DNA of 64,000 nucleotides, from positions 14,880,001 through 14,944,000 of the forward strand of contig OU612065.1 in assembly GCA_914767715.1 (NCBI GenBank). Reading direction: 5' to 3'. Source of the stretch: Membranipora membranacea (lineage: Eukaryota; Bryozoa; Gymnolaemata; Cheilostomatida; Membraniporidae). Both the position numbers and the translations under genes were made by a program. Shown piece after piece: positions 40,965 to 51,886 of the stretch; the stretch's first letter is position 1, and each line of letters begins with the position of its first letter. Under the pieces are notes generated by a model. It ran no database searches. It was not told where the DNA came from and was given only the letters and a program-made list of their open reading frames with translations.

Positions 40965-40970
40965 AATAAA
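40965..40970 (+). terminator. distal polyadenylation signal, deiodinase copy A
   Basis: AATAAAAC downstream of the SECIS, conserved in copies B (44892) and C (52014). A second AATAAA at 40395-40400, just after the stop codon, lies before the SECIS. Confidence 0.6.
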
Positions 40971-41699
40971 ACATTATAACCCCTGATACATAAAACACCA
41001 GCTGGTCCAGTTACACCAACTTCTTGGTTACACCAAAGTTTCCATTAAACAAGCGACGGCTTATAGTTCATAGGAAAGATTCTGCCTGCAAGATAGCCTT
41101 ATGATATAGTCTACAAAGTGGCCTAAGTGAACTTTTTTCTTTGCTGGTAGTACTCTACTCTCTTGGACGACAGCAGTCAAAATACAGCCGCAGGGAATTT
41201 TTTTGCAATATTTATGTCAAATTATGCAAATCCATGCTGTTGATCATAACATTCATGTAGAAATATAGATCTGTAATAATATGATTGATAATATGATGGA
41301 AATCTTGTCAAAAAGAAACATTTTCACACTGTTTTAAGCTCAGAATTAAGGGGGAATTGTGTTTTAAGAGTTCCCCCCTTAATATTTCGTTCCCACCAGT
41401 TTCCACTAATTTCTAGCACTGAGTCTATATCTGCAGCACAGCAATGGTGGTGCTGCCCTCCATCAAGAAAGGTTATGAGATGGCTAAGCCAGTGTTCAAA
41501 TTAGGCCCAATTATTGGTTGCTATTGTTTTCCCAATTCAGGGACTCAGTCTATGTGAATTAACTGAGGCCCTATGCTGCAGAGAGGAATGGATTCTCAAC
41601 AGTTAACACATGCGCCGAGTGCATTAGAGCTGTCGAATCAATATTACAAGCTAGCTACCAGGATGTTTGAGAGGCTGTTTATTACCAAATCTTGTCATT
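40971..41699. other. 3' flank of copy A
   Basis: No gene was seen. Parts (CACCAAAGTTTCCATTAAAC near 41031 and later) recur after copy B and near 47045, so this belongs to the duplicated unit. Confidence 0.45.
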
Positions 41700-41832
41700 A
41701 AGGCTCTGTTGGATACTGGTGGTACTGGTTCATACAATTAATGCTGATCATTTGAAAATTTACATATTTATATACAAGGTCCACTCCCAGATACTTTTCA
41801 GTTAATATTCTATCAATATCATTGAGAGCATT
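41700..41832 (+). pseudogene. decayed copy of VPS41 exon 18 (psi-1)
   Basis: AAGGCTCTGTTGGATA, GGTACTGGTTCATACA, ATGCTGATCATTTGAAAAT and, farther on, AATATCATTGAGAGCA line up in order with VPS41 exon 18 (35595-35745: AAGGCTCTGTTGGATAAC, GGTACACACATC, ATGCTCATATTGAAAAT, GATATCACTGAGAGAA). Even the intron 17 end (CTTGTCATTA) is recognisable just before it. The frame is lost. Confidence 0.8.
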
Positions 41833-42684
41833 ATTTGTTCTTCAGCATTATTGAAGAGGTCTGTCATATTCACTGTCATTCGATAAGCGCACTATGAAAG
41901 TTGTCACAGCATACAAAGTAGCAAGACAACTCCTTATGGTTCACTTAGCCATACTACTTTTTCAAATTTAAATTTTTCAAATATTGAGTCAGCCTGCGAG
42001 ATTGTCAGTCTCGAAACTGAGCAAGGCTTACAGCAATAGAAGCTTGATTGTTACTTAATAATACTACTGAATGTCTTACTCGTATAGGTATTTAATACTG
42101 CCGGGCATAGTGGAGTTTTCTGATGTATTTGGTTGCAGCAAGTGTGACACAGGCTTGGGGTGGATCTGTTCTATCATCATAAAACACTTTTGGTATTGGT
42201 AGTTTAACTACTTATCTATATGTGTTTGGTGGAGGCTGGGATGAAATGCTACGAGTTGATGTTACAATATTGTTGCAAAGTTACTAATGTTACTGAACTA
42301 ATTGATATTTCCTTCAAAATATGTTAGAAAACATATTCCTCAGAAATCATAAGGGCAAATTAAAGTGAGTGTCTCAGTTGCGGGTCAAGATGATATCAGT
42401 AAAATTAATAACGGTCACACTTCAAGAATTTGTAACCCTAGCTAGAGAATCGAAATTACCGTTCGGTCATAGGCTGAAATACTGTCCTATTCACTGACCT
42501 GTGCTGTGCTCTCGTTATAACTATTCTTATCAGCTATGCTTTTATACTAACATTCATCGAGATAACTGCTGATATATTACATAGCTTATCGTAGACACAA
42601 AATAGCGAAGTCATGTCTATGCCACCGGCTTATTGAGAGTCAAGAGCTGCGATAAAAGGTGAGAGGGCAGTAACTCAAGTGCAG
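41833..42684 (+). promoter_or_regulatory. 5' flank of deiodinase copy B
   Basis: Contains blocks shared with the flank of the orphan unit at 45150-45849 and partly with copy C: GAAAGTTGTCACA near 41896, GTCTCAGTTGCGGGTCAAGA at 42371, CTGTCCTATTCACTGACC at 42482, and ACACAAAATAGCGAAGTCAT at 42595. No gene was seen. Confidence 0.6.
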
Positions 42685-42691
42685 TATAATA
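42685..42691 (+). promoter_or_regulatory. TATA box of deiodinase copy B
   Basis: TATAATA 68 nt upstream of the ATG, in the same position as in copies A and C. Confidence 0.6.
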
Positions 42692-42752
42692 AGACTGTGC
42701 AAGATACACTGTTGTCCTTCTAGCTTGGATATTCCCTGTAAACTAAGTGAAA

Positions 42753-44456
42753 ATGGGGGTACTAGATGGTAATGGTTTTGTTTTCATAACACTAAGAGCA
42801 CTTGTTGCGGCATATCAGGTAACAATCATACCGATTAAGATAGCTCTGATCTATCTCTTTTATTTTATCGCATCATGGAAAACACTGAACTGGCTTGAAG
42901 ATATACCTTCATACTTCAAAGAAAGTAAGTAGTAGATTTAATAAATGGTGACATCAAGTTTTAAGGCTTTTGGTACTAAAAGTTGCTTGAGGATATACCT
43001 TAAAGTTTAAGAGAAAGTAAGTAGCAACGCCAAATATATGGTTATTAGATTGTCAAATTGATACCGTTGGAAATATTGATACTATGTATAGGATGAAACT
43101 TAAAAGAAAATGATTTGTCTTTATCATTTATATAGGTATATCTTTATCATTCTCAAGTTTCTATGTATTCGTTACAAGGTGTAACTCTTCAATGATCAAG
43201 TCTCTTCAATCATTCTGCTTTTTATTTTATATAGGAGCCATAAAGAATGGAACCATTAAAAATAAAGCTCTCTTTAGTGGGAAAAGAAACAATGCCGCAG
43301 CCAGATACGTGAATAAGTCTCTACATATGTGGGTAAGTTCATAAAAATTGATACAGGTTTGAGTGTGTCATCGATATCCATCCTCCCACTGCTGTGAGTA
43401 CCAACGCTGACCTTATATGACATTTCAGTCGTTTCATAGAAGTTTTGTTGAGAATAATTTTCTTTTCTTACAGAGTAACCAATTATATAGATCATATCTC
43501 TATGTCGTTAGACAAGCATATGAGGGGTTGCCTGCCCCTGGTGGTGATGTAGTGGAATTGAGCAGCAATGAGACCAAAAGTTTACTGTCATTTGGCAAGC
43601 CTGGCCGCCCTCTCATTCTCAACTTTGGAAGTTTCACATGAACGCCATTCTCGTGAGTATTTTATCCGGGTACTCAGCGATAGAGCTTGCGCTCCACAGC
43701 AATAGTAGGAATATGAACGCCTGTTGTCCTGTATATTGCCCTAACAAGCAACACAGAATACACTCTAGTGCCGTGTGATGATAAAGTGCACTATATTGAT
43801 TATTCCAGAGCCCAATTTCCGCTCTACCGGGAAATGGCTGAGAAATATGGAGAGTCGATGGATTTCACTATAGTATACTTAGCAGAAGCTCATCCTTTCC
43901 CTAATTTTGGACACAAGTTAGAACAACACAAAACGATGGCTGAGAGAATTCAAGTGAGTATAGTGCTATTCCATTGGCAGATTCGATCATAGCTTGATAT
44001 CACCTATCGATGAGAGTAGGCTCACTGTAATCACTTGGTTGTTGTTGATTGGCGATGAGTGACGATTCCAGAGTTTTAAGCTAAGACTCAAAACAGACAG
44101 AGCCACACCCACTAACATTGGTCGACTGTTTTTCTCCTTCATTATCCTTATTTGGTGTTCATTCATTGAGATGACATAGTATTATTCTCATCCTGTTTGA
44201 TGGGTTTCGAAATGAAATACCATCAATATTTTCTTTGCAGGCTGCTCAGATGTTCAAAGAAAAATTTGATCCGAAAATGCCAGTGTTGGTCGATAAAATG
44301 AACAACGCTCTAATGGAAGCATATTACGGCTTCCCTGAGAGGTTTTATGTCATCATTGACGGTGAGGTTGTACTGGCCGGAGATGAGGGGCCTCACTATT
44401 ATGACCTTGCTGCACTAGAGGCTTGGATCAAGCAATACAACAACAAAACTGAATAA
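42753..44456 (+). CDS. iodothyronine deiodinase-like selenoprotein, copy B (269 aa, Sec146)
   Basis: Five exons with the same boundaries as copy A: 42753-42924, 43235-43332, 43474-43652, 43809-43953 and 44241-44456 (810 nt). The N-terminus MGVLDGNGFVFITLRALVAA leads to a membrane helix. The active site is ILNFGSFT-Sec-TPFS, with TGA at 43639-43641, followed by DFTIVYLAEAHPFPNFG and GFPERFYVIIDGEVVLAGDEGP. Exon 2 is one codon shorter than in copy A and its middle differs (KALFSGKRNNAAARYVNKS). Exons 3-5 are nearly identical to copy A, while introns differ in length and sequence. The ATG at 42753 is chosen because it matches the other copies and follows the TATA box by 68 nt. A SECIS is at 44694-44765. 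Confidence 0.93.
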
Positions 44457-44577
44457 ATTATGAATTAATGTCCAACACCTTAGTTGGTAGCAAGTTGGTT
44501 TTTTTTAGTCCCAAACACTCTGTGTGTTCTCCACAGACTTAACTTATCAATATTTACTATTTTTAAGCTTATGATTA

Positions 44578-44580
<3 letters not shown>

Positions 44581-44622
<42 letters not shown>
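44581..44622 (+). repeat. (GAT)14 microsatellite in the 3' UTR of copy B
   Basis: Fourteen uninterrupted GAT units between the stop codon and the SECIS; absent from copies A and C. Confidence 0.9.
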
Positions 44623-44693
44623 AGGTAGATGGTAACACAAGCTTACATTTGTGTAAAAGCTCATCATTGTCGCTGGAAAACTACATATTAACA

Positions 44694-44765
44694 TTACTAT
44701 CCTATGATGGCTTTAGTGTAAACCCATGTTGTGGGCTGCTAACAGCTTGATGCTTCATATAGTAA
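44694..44765 (+). promoter_or_regulatory. SECIS element (form 2), deiodinase copy B
   Basis: Same structure as in copy A: TTACTAT/ATAGTAA helix I, ATGA (44704-44707) opposite TGAT (44748-44751), apical GTAAA and CCCA/TGGG mini-helix. The only change inside the core is T to C at the predicted bulge, which leaves all pairs intact. Confidence 0.9.
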
Positions 44766-44891
44766 GTTGCTGTGCTTTTTGACATGATGTTATGTTTTCC
44801 CACATTTGAACAGCGAGTAATTATGCTGCCTACTTAAATGGTCGGTTTGGTGCAGCGAACTCAAGTATTTCAATCCAATGGGTTTGTGATG

Positions 44892-44897
44892 AATAAA
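44892..44897 (+). terminator. distal polyadenylation signal, deiodinase copy B
   Basis: AATAAAAC downstream of the SECIS. A proximal AATAAA (44453-44458) overlaps the stop codon. Confidence 0.6.
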
Positions 44898-45036
44898 ACA
44901 TAATAAACCTTGTTAATTAAACTTCAGCTAGTCCAGCTACACCAAGCAAAGTTTCCATTGAGCACGAAGGGCAAGGAACTTTTGAATTAATATTACAGTG
45001 TTTTAGCTTCTGTTTATTCCCAAACCTGGTCAGGCA

Positions 45037-45150
45037 GAAGGCTCCATTGGATACTATTGGCTCATACAATTAATGTTGATTTTGAAAAGATTCTTCAGAT
45101 GTTTTTATACGATGCCCCAGATACTCTTTATATAATATCACTGGCAACTT
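45037..45150 (+). pseudogene. decayed copy of VPS41 exon 18 (psi-2)
   Basis: AAGGCTCCATTGGATACTAT, GGCTCATACA, TTAATGTTGATTTTGAAAA and AATATCACTGGCAAC keep the order and spacing of VPS41 exon 18 and of psi-1. No open frame remains. Confidence 0.7.
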
Positions 45151-45849
45151 TTCATTCTGAACCAAGATCCTTTTTACAGACACAAGATTAGCAGTGATGA
45201 AAGTTGTCACAACATACAAAATAGCAAGGCAACTCCTTACGGTTCCCTTAGCCTTAACTTTGCGTTTGCTGATGTATTATACGGACACATAGACTTAATA
45301 ATCATTTACTAATAATATGTCTATGGATAGACAGTAATTGTGACACATACTTGGGTTCCATCTTTTCTATCATTATAATAGACTTGTTGTCCTGGTGGTA
45401 TTACTTCTCATCTATATGTTTATGGGGGAGACTGCGTAGGAATGCTACATTTGATGTAAAAGAAAATGTTACTGATCTGTTTAATATTTCCTTAAAAAGT
45501 GTTAGAATACATATCCTCGGTAATCAAATTATGGGAAAACTAAAATGGGTGTCTCAGTTGCGGGTCAAGATGACATCAGTAAAATTAAAAGCTCTTCACA
45601 TTGCAAGAAATGTCTACCCTAGAAAAACGACATGACCGTTCAGTCATAGGCTAAAATTCTGTCCTATTCAGTGACTTGTGCTGTGTTATTGTTATCAGAT
45701 ACGCTGTTATCCTAACATAGAGTGTAAATATAACATAGCATATAGTATACACAAAATAGCGAAGTCATGTCTATGCTACTGTACCGGCTTATTGAGAGGC
45801 AAGAGCTGTAATGCAAGCTTAGAGGGCAATAACTCAAGTGCAGTATATC
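45151..45849 (+). pseudogene. orphan deiodinase 5' flank, cut at the TATA box
   Basis: Closely matches the 5' flank of copy B (41890-42690): GAAAGTTGTCACAACATACA at 45199, GTCTCAGTTGCGGGTCAAGA near 45551, CTGTCCTATTCAGTGACT at 45659, ACACAAAATAGCGAAGTCAT near 45750 and AACTCAAGTGCAGTATA ending at 45847. Similarity stops at the TATA position and no deiodinase exon follows. It is a truncated unit of the tandem array. Confidence 0.75.
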
Positions 45850-46088
45850 TAGAAATGCCCGATCAAAAATGCCAAAAACTTCAGAGATGTGGATGATATA
45901 CACTCAGGTTGTCGATTGAGTTTATGATGAATGGCCAATTGGCGATGTCATTATAAGTGCAAATTAAAATGGCTGTCCTTTCCATACCACCTATGAGGTA
46001 GACAACCTGAGTATCGTTGTCCTTTTATGTGGTAGAACTCCCCCCACAATTATTTTCAGTGTATACAGCCATAGAATATAGCGCAACA

Positions 46089-46245
46089 TGTTATAATTAT
46101 GGTATATTTATATATATTTTATAAAAATAAGGGGTCCTACCCATGCTCCCTCTTGCTTTTTTATAATCTGGCCTCACTGAAATTTGAATTCGGGCCTCTC
46201 GCGCTGAGATCAAACACTCCAACCGCTCAGCCACGCTGTGGCGAT
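46089..46245 (-). mobile_element. tRNA-derived SINE, copy 1 of a tandem pair
   Basis: On the minus strand a tRNA-like head (GCGTGGCTGAGCGGTTGGAG, then a B-box-like GAATTCAAATTTC; 46241-46170) is followed by AAGCAAGAGGGAGCATGGGT and CCCCTTATTTTTATAAAA, ending at TATAATTATAACAT. The second copy at 46428-46575 has the same order. Confidence 0.65.
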
Positions 46246-46388
46246 GAATATTGCAAAGCTCAGTGCAAAATAATCAAGGTGTTTAAATTTAATGATGTAG
46301 TGGGTGTAAGTCGTAATAAATAGGTACCAAAACAAAACAAGTTAAAGCATCAAGTAGTAAAAGAGATGATATGTAAATAAAATCTGTC

Positions 46389-46575
46389 TTCACCGGGATT
46401 TGAACTCGGGTCTTTCACGCAACGAGCATGTTATAATTGTGGTATATTTCTAAATAAAAATAAGGGATTATACCCATGCACCTCCTTGCTTCTTTTGAGG
46501 TCTCAACCGGGATATGAACTTGGGACACTTGCTCTGCCGAGCACACTAGCCACTCGGCCACGACTACCCACTCAT
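46389..46575 (-). mobile_element. tRNA-Ser-like SINE, copy 2, plus a B-box remnant
   Basis: The minus strand from 46570 reads TGGGTAGTCGTGGCCGAGTG, the start of a class II tRNA-Ser-type gene, then AAGTTCATATCCCGG as a decayed B box. The body is GAAGCAAGGAGGTGCATGGG and CCCTTATTTTTATTTAG. A third B-box piece (46389-46420, GGGATTTGAACTCGGG on plus) indicates a head-to-tail array. It cannot be a functional tRNA because its stems do not pair. Confidence 0.6.
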
Positions 46576-46769
46576 TGATCTATATTGGATGTATGTGGGT
46601 AAAGTAAGCTGTTGTTTAATTTTCAATTGATTTCAAGCTTTCATGGCACATATCAGACAAAAAATAGGACAAAAAATAGGACTGTGATTCAGCCGTTTCT
46701 TCTATTTTTTTCCAAAACACTTATTGAAAATGTGATATGAGGCACTGGATATGGGTTTTTTATATAAAC

Positions 46770-47080
46770 ATGCATTTATCATAAACACAAAACAGAAGTT
46801 TTGTGGAAAAGACTGTACAAGGGACACTGATGTCATTCTAGCTTGTGAGCGCTAATGGCTTCATATGGTAAGATTGATGTACTTTTTGATATGATGTTAT
46901 GGAGCAATGCTCTCACACCATATGAGCGACGAGCAAATCATCACAGAGTATTAAATATATATATCCAGACTCTATGAAATTATGCTGCCTATTTTGATGG
47001 TTAGTTTTGTGATGAAAAAAATCAGTTATAATTACATAGCACCAAAGTTTCAATTAAACTAGGGCAAGGTAGCCAATGTG
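46770..47080 (+). pseudogene. deiodinase relic: 5' flank fused to 3' half of a SECIS and 3' UTR
   Basis: TTATCATAAACACAAAACAG and AAGACTGTACAAGGGACACT (to about 46847) match the TATA/start region of copies B and C. At 46848-46855 the sequence jumps to GCTAATGGCTTCATATGGTA, the 3' arm of the SECIS, then continues with TGATATGATGTTATG and the 3' flank (ATTATGCTGCCTATTT near 46980). All five coding exons and the SECIS quartet are deleted. Confidence 0.7.
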
Positions 47081-47914
47081 TTGGCTCTGATTGGTGGGTG
47101 GCGAGAAGAGCAAGGTACTGTTTACCCCATATTACAAGCTAGCTAGAATGATGCTTAGCTGCTGATTAAGAGTTAACCAATATTCTGAAGAAGCACATCA
47201 TAACGGAGCCAAAGTAACAGAGGAAAATGTGATGCATAAAGAATTTGATCTACCTAGTGGTTTAATTAAGGTGGAGACACGGGGTCAGCAAATATTGACT
47301 TTTTATATATCGTTGGAAAGCTCTTGAAACAGGGAAGATGTTAATACCAATGACAATTGCGTTGCATCATTTGACGTTGCACTATCAATTTAAATACTGA
47401 TATTTCGCTGCGATTTTTAAGGTGTTTGAAATGATACAGTGACAATGTGTTGCGGATTGCTGGTTTAAAACTAGATGGTATAAGTAGAGGACCCATTGGG
47501 TCATCTTTATCACCCATTGTTTCATTATTAACGCTTGACGAATTGTTTTTTTTTACGCCTGACACTTCACATATTTTGAGTGTAAAATATACGTATAATC
47601 ACCAGCCAATAAAATGAGCATAGCACACTTTGTATCAATTAATTTAGACTTCATTCCACTGTTTACATCCTTGGCTAGCCCAACAAATAACTTACAGCTA
47701 AATATTCAAAAAAGTTTCAGAGTTACCTTCCCAATGAAAGCGTAGTTTTCAGAGAAAAAGTGATTATTAGAAAACCTCATTAATATTGCACCAGGAGCCT
47801 CATATTGTATGTAAAATATGTGTTTACAGCTATAGCAAGGTGCACTGGTGTACATTATCTTATCTGTTTTGGCCTGGAGTGCTAGTATAGCTCTATGTAA
47901 TGAAAAAACCACAT
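47081..47914. other. spacer of the deiodinase array
   Basis: No gene was seen. The minus-strand ORFs at 47341-47565 and 47706-47975 look like chance frames. Confidence 0.4.
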
Positions 47915-48048
47915 AATAGCTCTGTTGGATAAAACTGGTACATACATTGACCAATGGATCTTCTTTCCTTAACATAGTGGATACAACGACTCAGATACTC
48001 TCTAGTCGATTGCCAACAACAATATCAATAAGAGCTATCCATTATCAG
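47915..48048 (+). pseudogene. decayed copy of VPS41 exon 18 (psi-3)
   Basis: The clearest copy: GCTCTGTTGGATAAAACTGG, TACATACATTGACC, CTCAGATACTCTCTAGT and CAACAACAATATCAATAAGA follow VPS41 exon 18 in order (GCTCTGTTGGATAACATTGG, TACACACATCGACC, CTGAGAAACTCCCTAGT, TACAATCTGCAGATATCACT). Confidence 0.8.
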
Positions 48049-49494
48049 CTGACCATGATGAGTGACAAAAAAAAGGGAATAAAAAGCTGAATAAGCTTAT
48101 ATATAATCATAGTCTAAGATATTACACGCATGTGCCCCAAGCAAACATACATTGGATGAGCTAGGGAACTTCGGTGAGACATTCTATCCGTTTTTGAATT
48201 ACTAATACTGTATGCTGGGAGGCTCAGAAACCTAACAAAAAAAATCTCAAGCTTTAACAGTATTAAAAAAAAGAATCCATTTGAGTCAGTTGCGTCATAA
48301 ATGTCACTATTCTGTCGACATTAAAAATCAATGCTCTCTGGTTTCTGTCAATTCTTGCAACTGCGTTTTGAAATAGTTTAATTTTGATATTTTAATTTTC
48401 GCATCCGACCCAATTCTCAAGCACGAATACCCCCTTTCTTTCATTGCTGCATGAAGAACTTTGTTGAAAGTGAAGTTTATAGTGGCAAAAAAACTCAGAG
48501 CCAATCAAAGATTGACAGTGATGATAGTTGTCTCGACATACAAATTAGTAGGGCAACTCCTTACAGCCCCTTTGCAGTATGATTTTTTAATCTAATAGTT
48601 GAGTGTCAGCTTGTGAAACTTATCGGTCTTGAAGAAGGGAAGGTCAGACAGGATAAAGTTTCTCATTGTTATTTTTATGCAGTACCACTGTATCTCCTAC
48701 TGTGCATTCAAAGACGGTTTGACCAGAGATAGATGTGTCAGAATGGCTACAAGCGCAAACACAGCTTGGGTTCTGTCTACTCTGCCTTAGAACTGTCAGG
48801 CGTGAATGGGCCATAAAATTGAATATCAAAGGCTAGGTTTTGTTTCATGGCTCAAGCTAAAGTTACAAAACCAATGCAAACCGCTGTATTCCGCCATATG
48901 CATAATTTGCAAAAGCAAAACACCCTCAATTTTTTTTTCTCAGCAATCCTCCAACAACAGAAAAAAATCATGAAAGTTTATTAGTACTACCCACGTATAT
49001 ACACTTTGCACACCGAACGTAAGGAATTCTATTATCTGTGTATGCGGTATTGATGGTATTTGAATTCGTTTTATGTACTTTTGTCTTCCCTCAAGATTTT
49101 CCTCGAGCAGCAGTCATGATTTGATAGACTTGATTATTTTCTGGGATAAAATGGGGAGGAAATGATTGTATTAACCTGTACATGTCCTTATACCTACACT
49201 GATTATATCTCTGAGAAGCTAGATAATTATCGCTCTTCATGGAACCCAATTTCTTGGCTAAAATGTTAATTTTCTGGAAAACAAACAGACAAATAAATAA
49301 GAAACACCAATCAAAGCAAGAATATCTGTTGGGTGTATCAGATTATATAAGTAAAATTAATTGTCCTTCACAGTAAATATACTTCATGGAATTGCCTTAC
49401 CATAAAAAACAACATTCTCATTCAGTCATAGGCTGGAATAATGTCCCATTCAGTGACTTGTGCTGTGTTCTTGTAACGGTAGAATTAATGTCTG
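48049..49494 (+). promoter_or_regulatory. 5' flank of deiodinase copy C
   Basis: Shares GATAGTTGTCTCGACATACA near 48520 and ATGTCCCATTCAGTGACTTG at 49441 with the other flanks. In this copy the shared element is only about 53 nt from the TATA box, so about 150 nt present in A and B are missing. Confidence 0.5.
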
Positions 49495-49502
49495 TATAAA
49501 TA
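49495..49502 (+). promoter_or_regulatory. TATA box of deiodinase copy C
   Basis: TATAAATA 67 nt upstream of the ATG. Confidence 0.65.
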
Positions 49503-49561
49503 GACTACACGAGAGACACTGATGTTACTCTAACTGGGACTTCCCTGAAGAACCAGTTAAA

Positions 49562-51546
49562 ATGGGGGTACTGGATGGAAATGGTTGTGTTCGCATGACG
49601 CTACGAGCACTTTTTGCGGCATGTAAGATTTCAATAATACCGATCAAGATAGCTCTGATCTATCTCTTTTATTTTATCGCTTCATGGAAACCACTGAGCT
49701 GGCTTGAGGATATACCTTCATACTTCAGAGAACGTAAGTAGTAGTATACAAATAAGTGATTGTTTAGTGTTATGAGTATAGAGCTGATCTGAGACTTCCT
49801 CCGGTACTAAATTTACATGCTCACATTCCAAGACAAACAGTACAATTAGGTGCCGGTGTGAGTTTGTTGACACTCAGCTAATTCCTCAACATTGATGATT
49901 GTCACTATCATCAGAAGGAACTTCGTTCTATAGTACCATATTTTCATAACTTAAACGCACCAAATTGAGTATCATATAAAATAATCTGAGAGCAGCCTTG
50001 AAACAGAACTTGACTCATAATATCTGGCTGGTTTGGTTATGTTAGCCATTTGGAAATATGTTCACAACTGTGGACTGCTGTATGCATATCAATACGCTTC
50101 GTTGTCACTCTACTGTTTTTAACATTTTGTATAGGGGCCGTTAAGAACGGGAGTATTAAAAATAAAGCTCTAATATCTGGTGACAGAAACAATGCTGCAG
50201 TCAAACGCTCGAATAAATCTCTACATATGTGGGTAAGTTCATGAGAATTTATACAGTTTGAGTGTGTCATCGATCTCCATCCTCCCACTGCCCTCCCCAA
50301 TGGGCACCGACGCTGACCTAATATGACATTTCAGGCGATTCATAAGAGTTATGGTGAGCATGGTTTCTTTTTCTTACAGGGAAACACTTTTTATAAATCA
50401 TATCTCTATGTCGTTAGACAAGCATATGAGGGGTGGCCTGCCCCTGATGGTCAAATAGTGGAATTGAGCAGCAATGAGACCAAAAGTTTACTGTCATTTG
50501 GAAAACCTGGTCGCCCTCTTATTCTTAACTTAGGTAGTTATACATGACGACCATTCACGTGAGTATTTTTGCCTAGACATTTATTCAATATTGGTTTTTG
50601 ATAGCAAGCCATCCTCATTCAATTTGATACTTGATTTGTTTTTAAATAGATATCTTAAAATGATACACTTTACTGTTTATGTAAAAAATAAGATAGAACA
50701 CTTTACTGCTCTACAGTTATTTTTCTACTTGGAACATGTTTACTCCCAGTGTAGTTTAAGCGATATCCCAACACAGTTCAAAAGCTTAAACTACTCCCAG
50801 TGGCAAGAGAGATGTTCATGTTGTAGACAAACACCCAGCATGCAGGGCATGTGGAAGCATAGCAGTGCATAATCTCGAAAACAAACATCTGAGTTCTCAA
50901 TAATTATCTAGACAGATATTTTTTTGTTTGGTTATGGTTCAGTTCTGCTGTGTTGAATCAGTGATCAATTTCATTTCAGAGCCCAAATTTCGCTGTACAG
51001 CGAAATGGCTGAGAAATATGGAGAGTTGATGGATTTCACTATTGTATACGTAGCAGAAGCTCATCCCTTCCCTAACCTTGGAAACAAGTTAGAACAACAC
51101 AAAACAATGGAAGATAGAATCAAAGTTAGTAGTGCTCTCCAGTGGGCAGATTGAAGCATAGCATTGAAATTGAAGCAAAAGTGAAGGCCTTATGCACTTG
51201 GATAGATGATTCCGTGGTTTTCGCTATATCTATTATTAATACTTTATTATGGTTATTTGTAAAATTGGCATAATAATCATCTCACTCTACTCTCTGCATT
51301 TTAAAATATACTGTTGATATTTCGTTGCAGGCTGCAAAGATGTTTAAAGAAACGTTTGATCTGAAAGTACCAGTGTTGATCGATAAAATGAACAACTCTC
51401 TACTGGAAGCATATTACGGCTTCCCTGAGAGGTTTTATGTCATCATTGATGGTGAGGTAGTACTGGCCGGAAATGAGGGGCCTTACTACTATGACCTTGA
51501 AGCACTGGAGGCTTGGATCAAGCAATACAACAATAAAACTGAATAA
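49562..51546 (+). CDS. iodothyronine deiodinase-like selenoprotein, copy C (269 aa, Sec146)
   Basis: Exons 49562-49733, 50135-50232, 50380-50558, 50980-51124 and 51331-51546 join in phase (810 nt). The start MGVLDGNGCVRMTLRALFAA is followed by the membrane helix. The active site has drifted most of the three: ILNLGSYT-Sec-RPFT, TGA at 50545-50547. Arg follows Sec, and the catalytic-region sequence is DFTIVYVAEAHPFPNLGN. The C-terminal signature is GFPERFYVIIDGEVVLAGNEGP. The donor of exon 4 is GTTAGT, weaker than the GTGAGT of A and B. The SECIS at 51887-51954 keeps its core. The in-frame preservation of every exon argues that this copy is functional. Confidence 0.92.
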
Positions 51547-51886
51547 AGTATTGACCAATGCCTAGTGGGTGTAAGTAGAAACGGGAATGCTTCTGCTAGA
51601 CAATTTAAAGCAAAGATAGGAGAAAAAAACAGTTATAAGAGCTACCGAGCCCAAACACTTAGATCATTCTTGAGCAGATCTTACTTTCACATGTTTAGGT
51701 AAAACATAAACTATATATGAGCTTAATAATTTTTGATATTATTTGCCTTGGTGCCGCATTTCTGAAGGCTGGATAATACAATGTATATCTACCTTTTTTC
51801 ATAAAGCTGTGTCACCTAGATGTGTCACACGCGCTTAGATTTGTGCAGACGCTCATCATCATTGTCATTGGAAAATCATACTATCA

